Assembly: GCA_045594065.1 (NCBI GenBank)
Contig: JAZNXU010000040.1
Span: 1 to 64,000 of the forward strand
Direction of reading: 5' to 3'
Origin: SIG565 sp045594065
GTDB taxonomy: Bacteria > Bacillota > Clostridia > Oscillospirales > Acutalibacteraceae
DNA length: 64,000 nt
Part shown: piece after piece, positions 43,641 through 51,929 of the stretch
How positions within the stretch are numbered: the first letter of the stretch is position 1
Layout: every line of letters begins with the position of its first letter
Translations under genes and position numbers: made by a program
The notes under the pieces: generated by a model
Seen by the model: only the letters and a program-made list of their open reading frames with translations
Told to the model about the DNA's origin: nothing
Database searches by the model: none

Positions 43641-44720
43641 TTAGTATTTAATAGGATTGGATTTAAGATATTTATTAACCATTAATGCAATTTTAAATAC
43701 AATTGCATGGTCAAACTCGCGAAGATCAAGACCTGTAATTTTCTTAATTTTCTCAAGTCTGTAAACTAATGTATTACGGTGTACAAAAAGCTTGCGCGAT
43801 GTTTCGGAAACATTAAGATTATTTTCAAAAAATCTCTGGATCGTGAATAAAGTTTCCTGATCAAGACTCTCTATCGAGCCGCGCTTAAACACCTCGCGAA
43901 GATAGGTTTCACATAGAGTTGTCGGTAGCTGATAAATAAGTCTTGCAATACCGAGATTATCATAGTTAATAATAGTCTTATCGGTATCAAACACCTTGCC
44001 AACTTCAAGAGCCGCCTGAGCTTCTTTAAAGGATTTTGCAAGGTCCTTAAGATTTTCAACAGTGCTACCAATACCAATTACAACATGGCAATAAAATTCG
44101 CCCGATAATGTATCGGCAATAGAAGATGCGAGATTTTCAATATCCTTAGAAGTAGTATCGTTTTTAACCTCTTTAATAAGTGCCACATCGTACTCGTTAA
44201 TACTGATAACAAAATCTTTATTTTTATCGGGGAAAAGATTTTGTAGAACATCGAAAACAGAAACATCATTCTTATCGAGCAGACGCACCAAAACAACAGC
44301 TCTTGAAACATCACTGTTAAAGTAGAGTTCTCTAGCCTTTAAATATATATCTCCCGGCAAAATATTATCGAGAATTATATTCTTAATAAAGTTTCTTCTG
44401 TCATATTTCTCATCGTAATAAAATTTAATATTTGTAAGGGATACAGATAAAATAGAACAATATTTTTCAGCTATGGGGTCATTGCCCTCAACAAAAACAA
44501 AATATTCATTATTATCGCTGGAGCCTAAAGCGTGAACAGTATAATAATTATCCGTATAAAACTCTTTTTCTCCCGAAATATAATTAATATTAAGCTTTTC
44601 ACCTATACGGTTTAAGTCACTACAAGCAATAACATCATATTCTGAATTAAGTACACCGATTGTTCTATCGATAACATCTTTCATCTGATGTATTACGCCT
44701 TGAAAAAGTCTGTTTGCCAT
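43641..44720 (-). CDS. PucR/CdaR-type helix-turn-helix regulator
   Basis: A 359-residue regulator. The C-terminus carries the PucR helix-turn-helix: LNVSETSRKLFVHRNTLVYRLEKIKKITGLDLRE; residues about 160-280 resemble the GGDEF-like linker of CdaR proteins. An N-terminal sensor is undefined. It lies 11 bases upstream of ftsE, so it is the first gene of the ftsEX operon here. CdaR-type proteins usually control sugar-acid use, so its link to division genes is notable and may be incidental. Confidence 0.87.
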   Translation of the reverse strand: MANRLFQGVIHQMKDVIDRTIGVLNSEYDVIACSDLNRIGEKLNINYISGEKEFYTDNYYTVHALGSSDNNEYFVFVEGNDPIAEKYCSILSVSLTNIKFYYDEKYDRRNFIKNIILDNILPGDIYLKARELYFNSDVSRAVVLVRLLDKNDVSVFDVLQNLFPDKNKDFVISINEYDVALIKEVKNDTTSKDIENLASSIADTLSGEFYCHVVIGIGSTVENLKDLAKSFKEAQAALEVGKVFDTDKTIINYDNLGIARLIYQLPTTLCETYLREVFKRGSIESLDQETLFTIQRFFENNLNVSETSRKLFVHRNTLVYRLEKIKKITGLDLREFDHAIVFKIALMVNKYLKSNPIKY

Positions 44721-44774
44721 TTAAATTCCCCCTTAATTTTTTGTCCTTGACAAAACAATAAAACTCCACCATCT

Positions 44775-44803
44775 ATTTTACACAATATGCATACATTTTT
44801 CAA
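44775..44803 (-). promoter_or_regulatory. Promoter of the regulator-ftsEX operon
   Basis: TTGAAA (44798-44803) and TAAAAT (44775-44780) on the minus strand are 17 bases apart, 55 bases before the regulator ATG. Confidence 0.65.
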
Positions 44804-44836
44804 GTCATTTTACAAAAAAGTTACAAATTAATTACA

Positions 44837-44871
44837 AAAAAATCGCCCCTTGATCTTAAGGGGCGATTTTT
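44837..44871 (-). terminator. Terminator after the MsmK/UgpC-like gene
   Basis: AAAAAATCGCCCCTT-GATCTT-AAGGGGCGATTTTT: a stem of at least 14 pairs with a T run on the minus strand, six bases past the stop. Confidence 0.9.
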
Positions 44872-44876
44872 GGAAT

Positions 44877-46019
44877 TTAGTTTGTAATTGTAAGCTCGGT
44901 GTCCTTATCAAAGAGGTGAATCTTTTCAGCTGCAATAGCAATCTTAATCTTGTCGCCGGGCTTAGCGGTAGAAGTCGGGCTAACGCGTGCGTTAATATCC
45001 TGACCCTCACAGTTCATATAGAGGTAGGTTTCAGCACCCATAAGCTCGGTAACCTCAACATTAGCCTCTACGATGCTATCGGGATTAGCCGCAATGAAAT
45101 CTTCTTCATTGTAAACATCCTCAGGACGGATACCCATAATAACTTCCTTGCCAACATACTCTTTGAGTCTATCGCCTTCATTTTTAGAAGCCGGAAGCTT
45201 AATTTTATACTTAACACCTGCACGAGTCTTAGTATCCTCTGAGCCGAATTCAACATAGTACTCGCCATTCTCGCAAAGAATTACGGAATCGATGAAATTC
45301 ATCTGCGGAGAGCCAATGAAGCCTGCAACAAAGAGGTTGCACGGACGAAGATACAGTGTCTGCGGAGTATCAACCTGCTGAATAAGACCGCTCTTCATAA
45401 CAACGATTCTAGTACCCATTGTCATAGCCTCGGTCTGGTCGTGTGTTACATAGATAAAGGTTGTGCCGAGTCTCTGGTGAAGCTTAGAAATCTCGGTACG
45501 CATCTGTGCACGAAGCTTAGCATCAAGGTTGGAAAGCGGCTCATCAAGTAAGAATACCTTAGGCTCACGAACGATTGCACGACCGAGCGCAACACGCTGA
45601 CGCTGACCACCTGATAAAGCCTTAGGCTTACGCTCAAGAAGATGCTCAATATCAAGAATACGAGCAGCCTCTTCAACTCTGCGCTTGATTTCATCTTTAG
45701 AAACCTTGCGGAGCTTAAGACCGAAAGCCATATTATCAAATACCGACATATGAGGATAAAGAGCGTAGTTTTGGAAAACCATTGCAATATCTCTATCCTT
45801 AGGAGCTACATCGTTTACTAAACGGTCACCAATGTAAACCTCACCGTCTGAAATTTCTTCAAGGCCGGCTACCATTCGAAGTGTAGTAGACTTACCGCAA
45901 CCTGAAGGACCAACGAGAATGATAAACTCTTGGTCCTTGATTTCAAGATAGAAATCCGAAACAGCTACAACACCGCCAGGATATCTCTTGTAAACATTGC
46001 GAAGAGAAAGACTTGCCAT
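44877..46019 (-). CDS. Sugar ABC transporter ATP-binding protein (UgpC/MsmK type)
   Basis: A 380-residue ATPase: Walker A GPSGCGKSTTLRM, MVFQNYALYPHMSVFDNMAF, signature LSGGQRQRVALGRAIV, Walker B VFLLDEPLSNLD and THDQTEAMTMGTRI, then a C-terminal TOBE/MalK-like domain (about 240-380) with GIRPEDV. Such proteins power several carbohydrate importers from separate loci (MsmK). No permease or binding protein is encoded here, so it probably acts as a shared ATPase. The ATG at 46019 follows GGAGG. An inverted repeat over its -10 box suggests repression. Confidence 0.93.
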   Translation of the reverse strand: MASLSLRNVYKRYPGGVVAVSDFYLEIKDQEFIILVGPSGCGKSTTLRMVAGLEEISDGEVYIGDRLVNDVAPKDRDIAMVFQNYALYPHMSVFDNMAFGLKLRKVSKDEIKRRVEEAARILDIEHLLERKPKALSGGQRQRVALGRAIVREPKVFLLDEPLSNLDAKLRAQMRTEISKLHQRLGTTFIYVTHDQTEAMTMGTRIVVMKSGLIQQVDTPQTLYLRPCNLFVAGFIGSPQMNFIDSVILCENGEYYVEFGSEDTKTRAGVKYKIKLPASKNEGDRLKEYVGKEVIMGIRPEDVYNEEDFIAANPDSIVEANVEVTELMGAETYLYMNCEGQDINARVSPTSTAKPGDKIKIAIAAEKIHLFDKDTELTITN

Positions 46020-46056
46020 TATTATTAACCTCCTGAAAAATAAACAAAAATACATT

Positions 46057-46079
46057 TTGGTATGCCTATATTATACCAA
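46057..46079 (-). promoter_or_regulatory. Inverted repeat over an extended -10 box upstream of the MsmK-like gene
   Basis: TTGGTAT-9 bases-ATACCAA is a perfect 7-bp inverted repeat. The minus-strand -10 TATAAT (46070-46075), with a TGG just before it (extended -10), lies inside the repeat. A repressor bound here would block the promoter of the ATPase gene. No good -35 lies 17 bases upstream. Confidence 0.5.
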
Positions 46080-46158
46080 TTTGTAAATAAAATTACTATT
46101 GTCAACTCAGCCAAAATAAAAAAATTAAATTGTTGATATTTGCTAATAAACGGCTTAT

Positions 46159-46866
46159 TCAAAGGCTTTTTAATGCTTTATTCATAATTTCCGCAGAATT
46201 TATCTGCATGCATTCACCGAAATTCAAGTTTTCCGGAAGAATTAAATCGCCAATACTCTTTCGATGCAATTTATTAACTCCAAGTCCGAAAACTCCAAAC
46301 ATTCTCTTAACCTGATGATATTTACCCTCGGTTATTGTTAATTCTGCCGTATAATCCCCTGTTATTTTAAGGGTGGCACTTTTACAGCAAGTCCCATCAG
46401 CCAAAACAACACCGCTTTTAAACTCAGCTACAAGTGACTCTTCAAGTTTACCGTCAAGCTCAATCACATAGCATTTTGGAACATCATTTTTAGGGGAAAT
46501 CACCTTGTGAGCAAAATCGCCGTCATTAGTAATAATTAAAAGTCCCGTAGTATCTCTATCCAGTCTGCCCACAGGAAACAAATCAAGATGCTTGTATTCG
46601 GGCGGCACCAAATCAACAACCGTGCTTTTATTCTTATCATTTGAGGCAGAAATTACGCCCTCGGGCTTATTAATAATAAGATACACATTACCAATATTGG
46701 ATATAACTGTATCATATATCTGAATATTATCGGACTGAGGATCGATTTTAGCATCGAACGCGCGCTGTACCTGACCATTCACAAGTACTTTTCCGCGCCG
46801 TGCAGCGATACGTATTTCGCTACGTGAGAAATTGCTGTTAACCGATATAAATTTATCAAGTCTCAA
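46159..46866 (-). CDS. rsuA: RsuA-family pseudouridine synthase
   Basis: A 235-residue enzyme with an S4 RNA-binding domain (about 1-60, MRLDKFISVNSNFSRSEI) and a pseudouridine synthase domain with GRLDRDTTGLLIITNDGDF carrying the catalytic aspartate, VISPKNDVPKCYVIEL and ITEGKYHQVKRMFGVFGL. RsuA members modify one uridine in 16S rRNA (U516 in E. coli); related RluE/F act on 23S. The 16S assignment is likely but not certain. It ends a short operon with the DUF4830 gene. Confidence 0.92.
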   Translation of the reverse strand: MRLDKFISVNSNFSRSEIRIAARRGKVLVNGQVQRAFDAKIDPQSDNIQIYDTVISNIGNVYLIINKPEGVISASNDKNKSTVVDLVPPEYKHLDLFPVGRLDRDTTGLLIITNDGDFAHKVISPKNDVPKCYVIELDGKLEESLVAEFKSGVVLADGTCCKSATLKITGDYTAELTITEGKYHQVKRMFGVFGLGVNKLHRKSIGDLILPENLNFGECMQINSAEIMNKALKSL

Positions 46867-46868
46867 TT

Positions 46869-47318
46869 TTATTTTATCTCCTTTAGCGGCAGCATAAAGC
46901 CGTTTAACTCTACCGAAGAAATATCTCCGCCAATCACGCTGCCGTCTAAAATCATTAAATTAACATAGGCATCGGTACCGTCACGAAATTGTGGAAGCAT
47001 ATAACGGTACACAGTTACGGTTTTACCGTAATAATCGGTCAGGTCATACCCTGCTGCTTTTTGAATTTCATTGTATTTTAAATATACATTATTGAATTTT
47101 TCGGGAATTATTACCTGTTTTTCCTCCTGCACTTCTTCATTAGGAGTAAGCCCAAGACCCTTTATAAAAGCAACTCTGGCGGCATTATCAGTAACTGATG
47201 CAGTGCCGTTTAACGCCTGTGCCGATAAAAACTCCAGAAAAATAAGAAAACATACCGTTAAACTAAAAAAAAGAACAAACAGCCTTTTGTTATTAATTTT
47301 AAAAGTAATCAGTTTCAA
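46869..47318 (-). CDS. DUF4830-like exported protein
   Basis: A 149-residue protein with one N-terminal membrane segment (about 12-33) and an outer domain. The outer part (FIKGLGLTPNEE, VIIPEKFNNVYLKYNEIQKA, GYDLTDYYGKTVTVYRY and IGGDISSVELNGFMLPL) fits DUF4830, a family of Firmicutes envelope proteins with no known function. The start is TTG with a weak ribosome site. It lies two bases upstream of the pseudouridine synthase gene. Confidence 0.8.
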   Translation of the reverse strand: MKLITFKINNKRLFVLFFSLTVCFLIFLEFLSAQALNGTASVTDNAARVAFIKGLGLTPNEEVQEEKQVIIPEKFNNVYLKYNEIQKAAGYDLTDYYGKTVTVYRYMLPQFRDGTDAYVNLMILDGSVIGGDISSVELNGFMLPLKEIK

Positions 47319-47360
47319 TTAACACACCCATTAAATAATATTATCGGATGTGCTTTTTTA

Positions 47361-47828
47361 TTACTTTAAAAGGCACACACAGTTTGCAGCTATGCCTAAT
47401 TTCTCTCCGGTAAAGCCAAGTCCCTCTTCGGTTGTAGCTTTTACATTGACAGACGATATATCTACATTACAGTCCGCGGCAATATTTGCACGCATATTTT
47501 CAATATACGGTGCCATCTTTGGTGCCTGTGCTATTATAGTTGCATCTAAATTACCGACGGTATAGCCCTGCCTTTCTATGAGCTCTACAACATTTCTTAG
47601 CAAAATTCGACTGTCGATATTCTTGTACTTATCATCGGTATCGGGAAAATGCTTACCAATATCCCCTAGTGCTGCCGCACCTAGTAAAGCATCACTTATA
47701 GCGTGAAGCAAAACATCGGCATCGGAATGACCTAGCAAGCCCTTTTCATAAGGAATTTCAACTCCGCCTATTATAAGCGGTCGGTTTTCCACCAATTTAT
47801 GAACATCATATCCAAACCCGATTCTCAT
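47361..47828 (-). CDS. ispF: 2-C-methyl-D-erythritol 2,4-cyclodiphosphate synthase
   Basis: A 155-residue enzyme of the non-mevalonate isoprenoid pathway, forming the cyclodiphosphate from CDP-ME-2-phosphate. Features: RIGFGYDVHKL with the metal-binding Asp/His, LGHSDADVLLHAISDALLGA, GDIGKHFPDTD and TTEEGLGFTGEKLGIAA. It overlaps ispD by 4 bases, so the two pathway steps are co-translated. Confidence 0.97.
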   Translation of the reverse strand: MRIGFGYDVHKLVENRPLIIGGVEIPYEKGLLGHSDADVLLHAISDALLGAAALGDIGKHFPDTDDKYKNIDSRILLRNVVELIERQGYTVGNLDATIIAQAPKMAPYIENMRANIAADCNVDISSVNVKATTEEGLGFTGEKLGIAANCVCLLK

Positions 47829-48559
47829 TGGCTTTCCCCCTGCTTTTCAATATAGAATTCTGCAAGTGCAATATCATCAGGTGTAGTAATTTTAATATTG
47901 CTATATTCACCCTTTACCACCTTAACAGGTATTCCTGCACCCTCCATAACCGAAGCGTCGTCGGTATAATGAGAACGATCAGCGTTTTCTAAAATCGGTA
48001 AATATTTATTTATATCTACTGCCTGAGGTGTTTGAATGCAAAAAAGCTCATCACGATTGTAAGTTTTAATAACAAATCCGTCGGGACCTATTTTCTTTAT
48101 AGTATCAACCACATTTACGGCACAAACAACACAATCATTAACCATAATTTCTTCACAAACGCGGGTAATTAATTCGCCGCTTAAAAGCGGCCGTGCGCCG
48201 TCGTGAATAAGTACCTTTTTTGCTCCTTTTACTGCTTTAAGCCCGTTAAGAACAGACTCCTGGCGGTTAGAGCCGCCAACAACAATATCCGTAAGCTTTG
48301 AAATCATATACTCGTCCGCATATTTCTGCATCTCACAAACAAACTCTTCTTTGGTAACCAAAATTATATTTGAAATGCACTTAGAGCGTTCAAAGGCAAG
48401 TAAAGTTCTAACAATTACCGGTAATCCCCCAACCATTGCAAAAGGCTTAGAAATACCGTTCATTCTCGTGGAGGAGCCTGCAGCAACGATTATTACAGGC
48501 ATAGCATTTTTATTAAGTTCGTTTTCTGTAAAGCTTAGCTCATATTCAAGTATTTTCAT
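47825..48559 (-). CDS. ispD: 2-C-methyl-D-erythritol 4-phosphate cytidylyltransferase
   Basis: A 244-residue enzyme that makes CDP-ME from MEP and CTP. VIIVAAGSSTRMNGISKPFA is the CTP-binding loop, with VVGGSNRQESVLNGL, LIHDGARPLL, DTIKKI, FCIQTPQA and TDDASVMEGAG following in family order. The ATG at 48559 has AGGAA at good spacing; an ATG two codons upstream is fused to it. It is paired with ispF. Confidence 0.95.
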   Translation of the reverse strand: MKILEYELSFTENELNKNAMPVIIVAAGSSTRMNGISKPFAMVGGLPVIVRTLLAFERSKCISNIILVTKEEFVCEMQKYADEYMISKLTDIVVGGSNRQESVLNGLKAVKGAKKVLIHDGARPLLSGELITRVCEEIMVNDCVVCAVNVVDTIKKIGPDGFVIKTYNRDELFCIQTPQAVDINKYLPILENADRSHYTDDASVMEGAGIPVKVVKGEYSNIKITTPDDIALAEFYIEKQGESQ

Positions 48560-48576
48560 AAACATTTCCTAAAAAA

Positions 48577-48607
48577 GTAGGGGCGATGCCCATTCATCCG
48601 CCCCTAC
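48577..48607 (-). terminator. Terminator after the CD1247-like gene
   Basis: GTAGGGGCG-13 bases-CGCCCCTAC is a perfect 9-bp stem with six T following on the minus strand. The GTAGGGGCG type of palindrome resembles GC-rich repeats scattered in some Clostridia; only one copy was noticed here. Confidence 0.85.
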
Positions 48608-48624
48608 AAAATTATTATAAGATA

Positions 48625-49053
48625 TTATTCCTCGTCAGCGCAATCGCAATCGCAATCAAAATCAAATTCGAGGTCGGTGCCGCAGTTAGGGCAGGTAATT
48701 CCCTCTTCCTCAAGCATTTCGGCATCAAGATAGATTACATCGTTGCAGTTCGGACAGGTTACCTCATAAAGATCATCGTCACAGCAGTCACAATCCTCAT
48801 CACAGCAATCGCAGTCGCCGTCGCACTCCTCATCGTCATAGATAATTTCCTCGAGGGTTGATAAATCCTCATCAACCTCATCAAGCTGGTCGGCAATGTT
48901 GAACTGCTCTTCATTAATAGCATCAATTTCCTCAGAAATATCGCCTAAAATATCAAGTATAGCAGCAATAAGCTTGCCCTCGTTCGATTCGGTATCAAGC
49001 TTCATACCGTCTGCTAAACCCTTAACATAAGAAATTCTTTCAGAAATAGTCAT
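48625..49053 (-). CDS. CD1247-like protein with acidic Cys-rich linker and zinc ribbon
   Basis: A 142-residue protein. Residues 1-75 (TISERISYVKGLADGMKLD, then helical) match the CD1247 N-terminal domain of Clostridia. A linker very rich in Asp, Glu and Cys (ECDGDCDCCDEDCDCCDDD) follows, then a zinc ribbon with paired CPNCND and CPNCGT, and a final DCDCDCADEE. It probably binds zinc or other metal ions. The start at 49053 has GGAGG; an earlier in-frame start would overlap efp. It sits directly after efp. Function unknown. Confidence 0.82.
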   Translation of the reverse strand: MTISERISYVKGLADGMKLDTESNEGKLIAAILDILGDISEEIDAINEEQFNIADQLDEVDEDLSTLEEIIYDDEECDGDCDCCDEDCDCCDDDLYEVTCPNCNDVIYLDAEMLEEEGITCPNCGTDLEFDFDCDCDCADEE

Positions 49054-49075
49054 TTTAAATTTCCTCCAAGTAAAA

Positions 49076-49633
49076 TTATGCGCGCTCCATATATTCGCCT
49101 GTGCGGGTATCAATACGAATCATATCGCCCTCATTTATGAAGAGCGGTACACGAATCTCGGCACCTGTTTCAAGAGTAGCGGGCTTCATAGCGTTTGTAG
49201 CGGTATCCCCCTTAAAGCCGGGGTCAGTCTGTGTAACCTCAAGCTCTACAAATGTAGGTGGCTCAACGCCGAAAATGTTGCCTTTATATGACAAAATCTT
49301 ACAGGTCATATTCTCTTTAACGAACTTAAAGTTATCGCCGAGCTGGTCAGCATTAACAGGGATAAGTTCATAAGATTCGGGGTCCATAAAGTAGTAAAGG
49401 CCCTCATCACTGTAGGAAAATTCCATATCCTTTCTCTCAACAAAAGCAGTCGGATACTTATCATTCGGGTTAAATGTACGCTCAACAACCGAGCCTGCAA
49501 TTACATTTCTGATTTTGGTGCGAACGAAAGCTGCGCCCTTACCCGGTTTTACATGCTGAAATTCGATTATCTGATAAACGTTACCGTCCATTTCGAAAGT
49601 AACGCCGTTTCTGAAATCACCGGCACTAATCAT
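49076..49633 (-). CDS. efp: Elongation factor P
   Basis: A 185-residue three-domain protein that helps ribosomes through polyproline stretches. ISAGDFRNGVTFEMDGNVYQ opens domain I; FQHVKPGKGAAFVRTKIRN is the modification-loop region with Lys near residue 32; the C-terminus GDMIRIDTRTGEYMERA is the standard signature. No epmA or epmB-like gene is nearby. GGAGG precedes the ATG. Confidence 0.98.
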   Translation of the reverse strand: MISAGDFRNGVTFEMDGNVYQIIEFQHVKPGKGAAFVRTKIRNVIAGSVVERTFNPNDKYPTAFVERKDMEFSYSDEGLYYFMDPESYELIPVNADQLGDNFKFVKENMTCKILSYKGNIFGVEPPTFVELEVTQTDPGFKGDTATNAMKPATLETGAEIRVPLFINEGDMIRIDTRTGEYMERA

Positions 49634-49716
49634 AAAAAAATTCCTCCAAAATATTACAAATTATTTTATACATTAAGTATACGGTTTTTAAACCGATTTG
49701 TCAAGTAAAACAGCGG

Positions 49717-50160
49717 TTATTCCTTAATTAAACCGCGCATTGCATTAACAGCCAGCATATAGCTGTTCTCTCCAAAGCCTAAAATGCTGCCAACACATAC
49801 TGCCGATATAACAGATGTGTGTCTAAACTCTTCGCGAGCATGTATGTTCGACATATGAACTTCTATAAAAGGTTTATTAACAGCTGCAATAGCATCGCGC
49901 ACAGCATAGCTATAATGTGTTAGTGCGCCTGCATTGATAATGCATCCGTCATAGTCATTTAAAACACTGTGAATTTTGGTTACAATCTCACCCTCACAGT
50001 TTGACTGATAAAAATCACACTCAAGCTTCATTCCCTCGGAATATGCTTTAATATTTGCGTTGATGTCATCGAGTGTTTTTTTACCGTAAACACCTGGCTC
50101 ACGAATACCTACCATATTAAGGTTGGGTCCGTTAATTATAAGTATTTTACCCTTTTTCAT
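49717..50160 (-). CDS. aroQ: Type II 3-dehydroquinate dehydratase
   Basis: A 147-residue shikimate-pathway enzyme. ILIINGPNLNMVGIREPGVYG carries the catalytic arginine and tyrosine (near 18-24), QSNCEGEIVTKIH, INAGALTHYSYAVRDAI, VEVHMSNIHAREEFRHTSVI (catalytic histidine), then GFGENSYMLAVNAM. It overlaps the TIM-barrel gene by one base. Confidence 0.97.
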   Translation of the reverse strand: MKKGKILIINGPNLNMVGIREPGVYGKKTLDDINANIKAYSEGMKLECDFYQSNCEGEIVTKIHSVLNDYDGCIINAGALTHYSYAVRDAIAAVNKPFIEVHMSNIHAREEFRHTSVISAVCVGSILGFGENSYMLAVNAMRGLIKE

Positions 50161-51014
50161 TATTTTCTCAACTCCTGATAATAATTTTTCATAAGCTTTG
50201 CATCCTCTGCTTGAGTTCCGTCAGACTCACAGATAAAGGTGGGACAACAATTCTTTTTAGCTGTCAGCTCCATTACAGGCTCGAAATCGGGGCCGAAAAC
50301 ATTATCACTGAAAGTAAGATGCTTCTTCTCCCCGCCTGTCGTATATTCAATTTTTGAAAAATGCGAATGGAACTCGCGAAGCCGCGATACTCCCAAACGA
50401 TTTTCAATAGCATCGAAAATCGCTTCAAAATCGGCAAAGGTTTTAAGTCCGCCGAGTGTTCTTGCATTAAGGTGACCGAAATCTATGCAGGGCAGCAGCC
50501 TTTCATCAAGCTCACAAAGCGCCAAAACCTCTTCAAGTGTGCCTAACTGATTTATTTTGCCCATAGTTTCAGGGCAGATACGGATATTGGAAAGCCCATT
50601 ATCATCAAGCGCTTTTATAGCAATCTTCATCGTGTCTATTGCAAGCTCTAGGGCGTATTCCCTTGGAATTTTGCCGCAAGAGCCTGTGTGCACCACAATT
50701 CGGTTACCGCCCATAGCATTTACCGCGGCGGCACTATCCAAAATATATTTAACAGAATTAAGCCGCTTTTGCTCTTCAAGCGATGACATAGATATATAGT
50801 AGGGTGCGTGTAAAGACAGCGCTATGCCTTTTTCTTTAGCTTTTTCTCCTAAGAGCTTTGCCTTTTCTAAACCTATATTTACACCTTTGCCGCATTGATA
50901 CTCAAAAGCATCAAGTCCCATCTTTTCGAGGTATTCGGGAACATCTAGGCTGTGCTTATAACCCATTTGCGAAAAACTGACTGAATTTCCCGCGGGACCG
51001 AATCTTGCAGACAT
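50160..51014 (-). CDS. Endonuclease IV-like (AP endonuclease family 2) TIM-barrel protein
   Basis: A 284-residue TIM barrel. The trinuclear zinc ligands of endonuclease IV appear in order: LSLHAPYY, IVVHTGS, CPETMGK, CIDFGHLNAR, FHSHFSK and a final CESDGTQAEDAKLM. Nfo-type enzymes cut DNA at abasic sites. The motif set is good but the sequence is divergent, so another sugar-phosphate role is possible. The ATG at 51014 follows GGAGG; an upstream in-frame start overlaps the YqeG gene and has no ribosome site. Confidence 0.8.
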   Translation of the reverse strand: MSARFGPAGNSVSFSQMGYKHSLDVPEYLEKMGLDAFEYQCGKGVNIGLEKAKLLGEKAKEKGIALSLHAPYYISMSSLEEQKRLNSVKYILDSAAAVNAMGGNRIVVHTGSCGKIPREYALELAIDTMKIAIKALDDNGLSNIRICPETMGKINQLGTLEEVLALCELDERLLPCIDFGHLNARTLGGLKTFADFEAIFDAIENRLGVSRLREFHSHFSKIEYTTGGEKKHLTFSDNVFGPDFEPVMELTAKKNCCPTFICESDGTQAEDAKLMKNYYQELRK

Positions 51015-51024
51015 ATAAACCTCC

Positions 51025-51510
51025 TTAAAACTTATAAAAGGAATAAAAAATTCTTTCAAGCTTTCTCTTAAATTTAAAGCTAGGTAAATCCTCAAGTAAA
51101 ATTGGGTCTAAAATTATTGACCTTATGCCTGAGAGATGAGCGCCTAAAGAATCGGTAAAAAGCTGGTCGCCGACAACGGCTGCTTGTCCCCTCTTTACGC
51201 CCAACGCCTTTAAAGCCTTAAAAAACTTAAAGGGCAGAGGCTTAAGACCCAAAGCAATATAAGAAAGTCCAATTTTTTCGGCAAAGGGTTTAACCCTTTT
51301 TTCTTTCGAGTTAGATAATATTACAAGCTTTATGCCGTTTTCTTTCATACTTACAAGCCAATCGGTAAGACCATCTGTAAGGTTTTGACCGTGATGAGTA
51401 GATAAGGTATTATCCACATCAAGTATTAAAGCAGTAATACCCAGCTTGTTCAAAAGTTCAACATTAATATCTGTGATTTTAATAAGCTTTACATTCGGTT
51501 TAAATAACAT
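51025..51510 (-). CDS. yqeG: YqeG-family HAD IIIA phosphatase
   Basis: A 161-residue HAD-superfamily phosphatase. ALILDVDNTLSTH near residue 31 is motif I, LVILSNSKEKRV motif II, and KPLPFKFFKAL then AAVVGDQLFTDSLGAHLSGI motif III. The length fits the YqeG/mitochondrial PTPMT-like IIIA group (phosphatidylglycerophosphate phosphatase activity is known in some). It heads a YqeG, endonuclease-like, aroQ gene group. Confidence 0.88.
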   Translation of the reverse strand: MLFKPNVKLIKITDINVELLNKLGITALILDVDNTLSTHHGQNLTDGLTDWLVSMKENGIKLVILSNSKEKRVKPFAEKIGLSYIALGLKPLPFKFFKALKALGVKRGQAAVVGDQLFTDSLGAHLSGIRSIILDPILLEDLPSFKFKRKLERIFYSFYKF

Positions 51511-51532
51511 AAAAAATAATTCTCCGAAACAA

Positions 51533-51559
51533 AAAAAGCGGTTTGAAAAACCGCTTTTT
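51533..51559 (-). terminator. Terminator after rpsU
   Basis: AAAAAGCGGTTT-GAA-AAACCGCTTTTT is a perfect 12-bp stem with a T run on the minus strand, 17 bases past the rpsU stop. Confidence 0.9.
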
Positions 51560-51576
51560 ACTGATAAAAATATCGC

Positions 51577-51753
51577 TTAGCGGAATTTGCGCTTGCGTGC
51601 TGCTTCCGACTTCTTTTTGCGTTTTACAGAGGGCTTTTCATAATGCTCTCTTTTACGAACTTCCTGAATTACGCCGTCTTTAGCCGTCTGTCTTTTAAAA
51701 CGACGAAGAGCGTTATCAAGTGATTCGTTTTCCTTTAAACGTACCTGACTCAT
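51577..51753 (-). CDS. rpsU: 30S ribosomal protein S21
   Basis: A 58-residue basic protein: SQVRLKENESLDNALRRFKR then KREHYEKPSVKRKKKSEAAR, typical of S21 in length and order. The ATG at 51753 follows a strong GGAGG; longer in-frame starts have no support. It has its own promoter (51802-51831) and terminator. Confidence 0.97.
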   Translation of the reverse strand: MSQVRLKENESLDNALRRFKRQTAKDGVIQEVRKREHYEKPSVKRKKKSEAARKRKFR

Positions 51754-51801
51754 TGATTTTCCCTCCTTTTGCATATTCTTAGAGGTCACGAATATGATAC
51801 G

Positions 51802-51831
51802 ATTATACAATAACTCCTGCCACGTTGTCAA
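51802..51831 (-). promoter_or_regulatory. Promoter of rpsU
   Basis: A consensus TTGACA (51826-51831) and TATAAT (51802-51807) on the minus strand with 18 bases between them, about 48 bases before the rpsU ATG. Confidence 0.8.
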
Positions 51832-51871
51832 GAGAAATTATTAAATATTCCAAAGTTTTTGCATATTATCA

Positions 51872-51900
51872 TTGATTATTTTGTGAAAATAATGTATTAT
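51872..51900 (+). promoter_or_regulatory. Promoter of the P-type ATPase gene
   Basis: TTGATT (51872-51877) and TATTAT (51895-51900) with 17 bases between, 29 bases before the ATG at 51930; GGAGG lies at 51918-51922. Confidence 0.72.
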
Positions 51901-51929
51901 ATTGATGAAATCAGATTTGGAGGAATAAT

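Noticed and set aside
46030..46115. TTGACA upstream of TATAAT before the MsmK-like gene as a classical promoter
   Set aside because: The spacing is about 24 bases, too long; an extended -10 promoter is more likely.
47325..47365. Hairpin between ispF and the DUF4830 gene as a terminator
   Set aside because: The T run lies on the plus strand, opposite to both genes, and the stem relies on G-U pairs.
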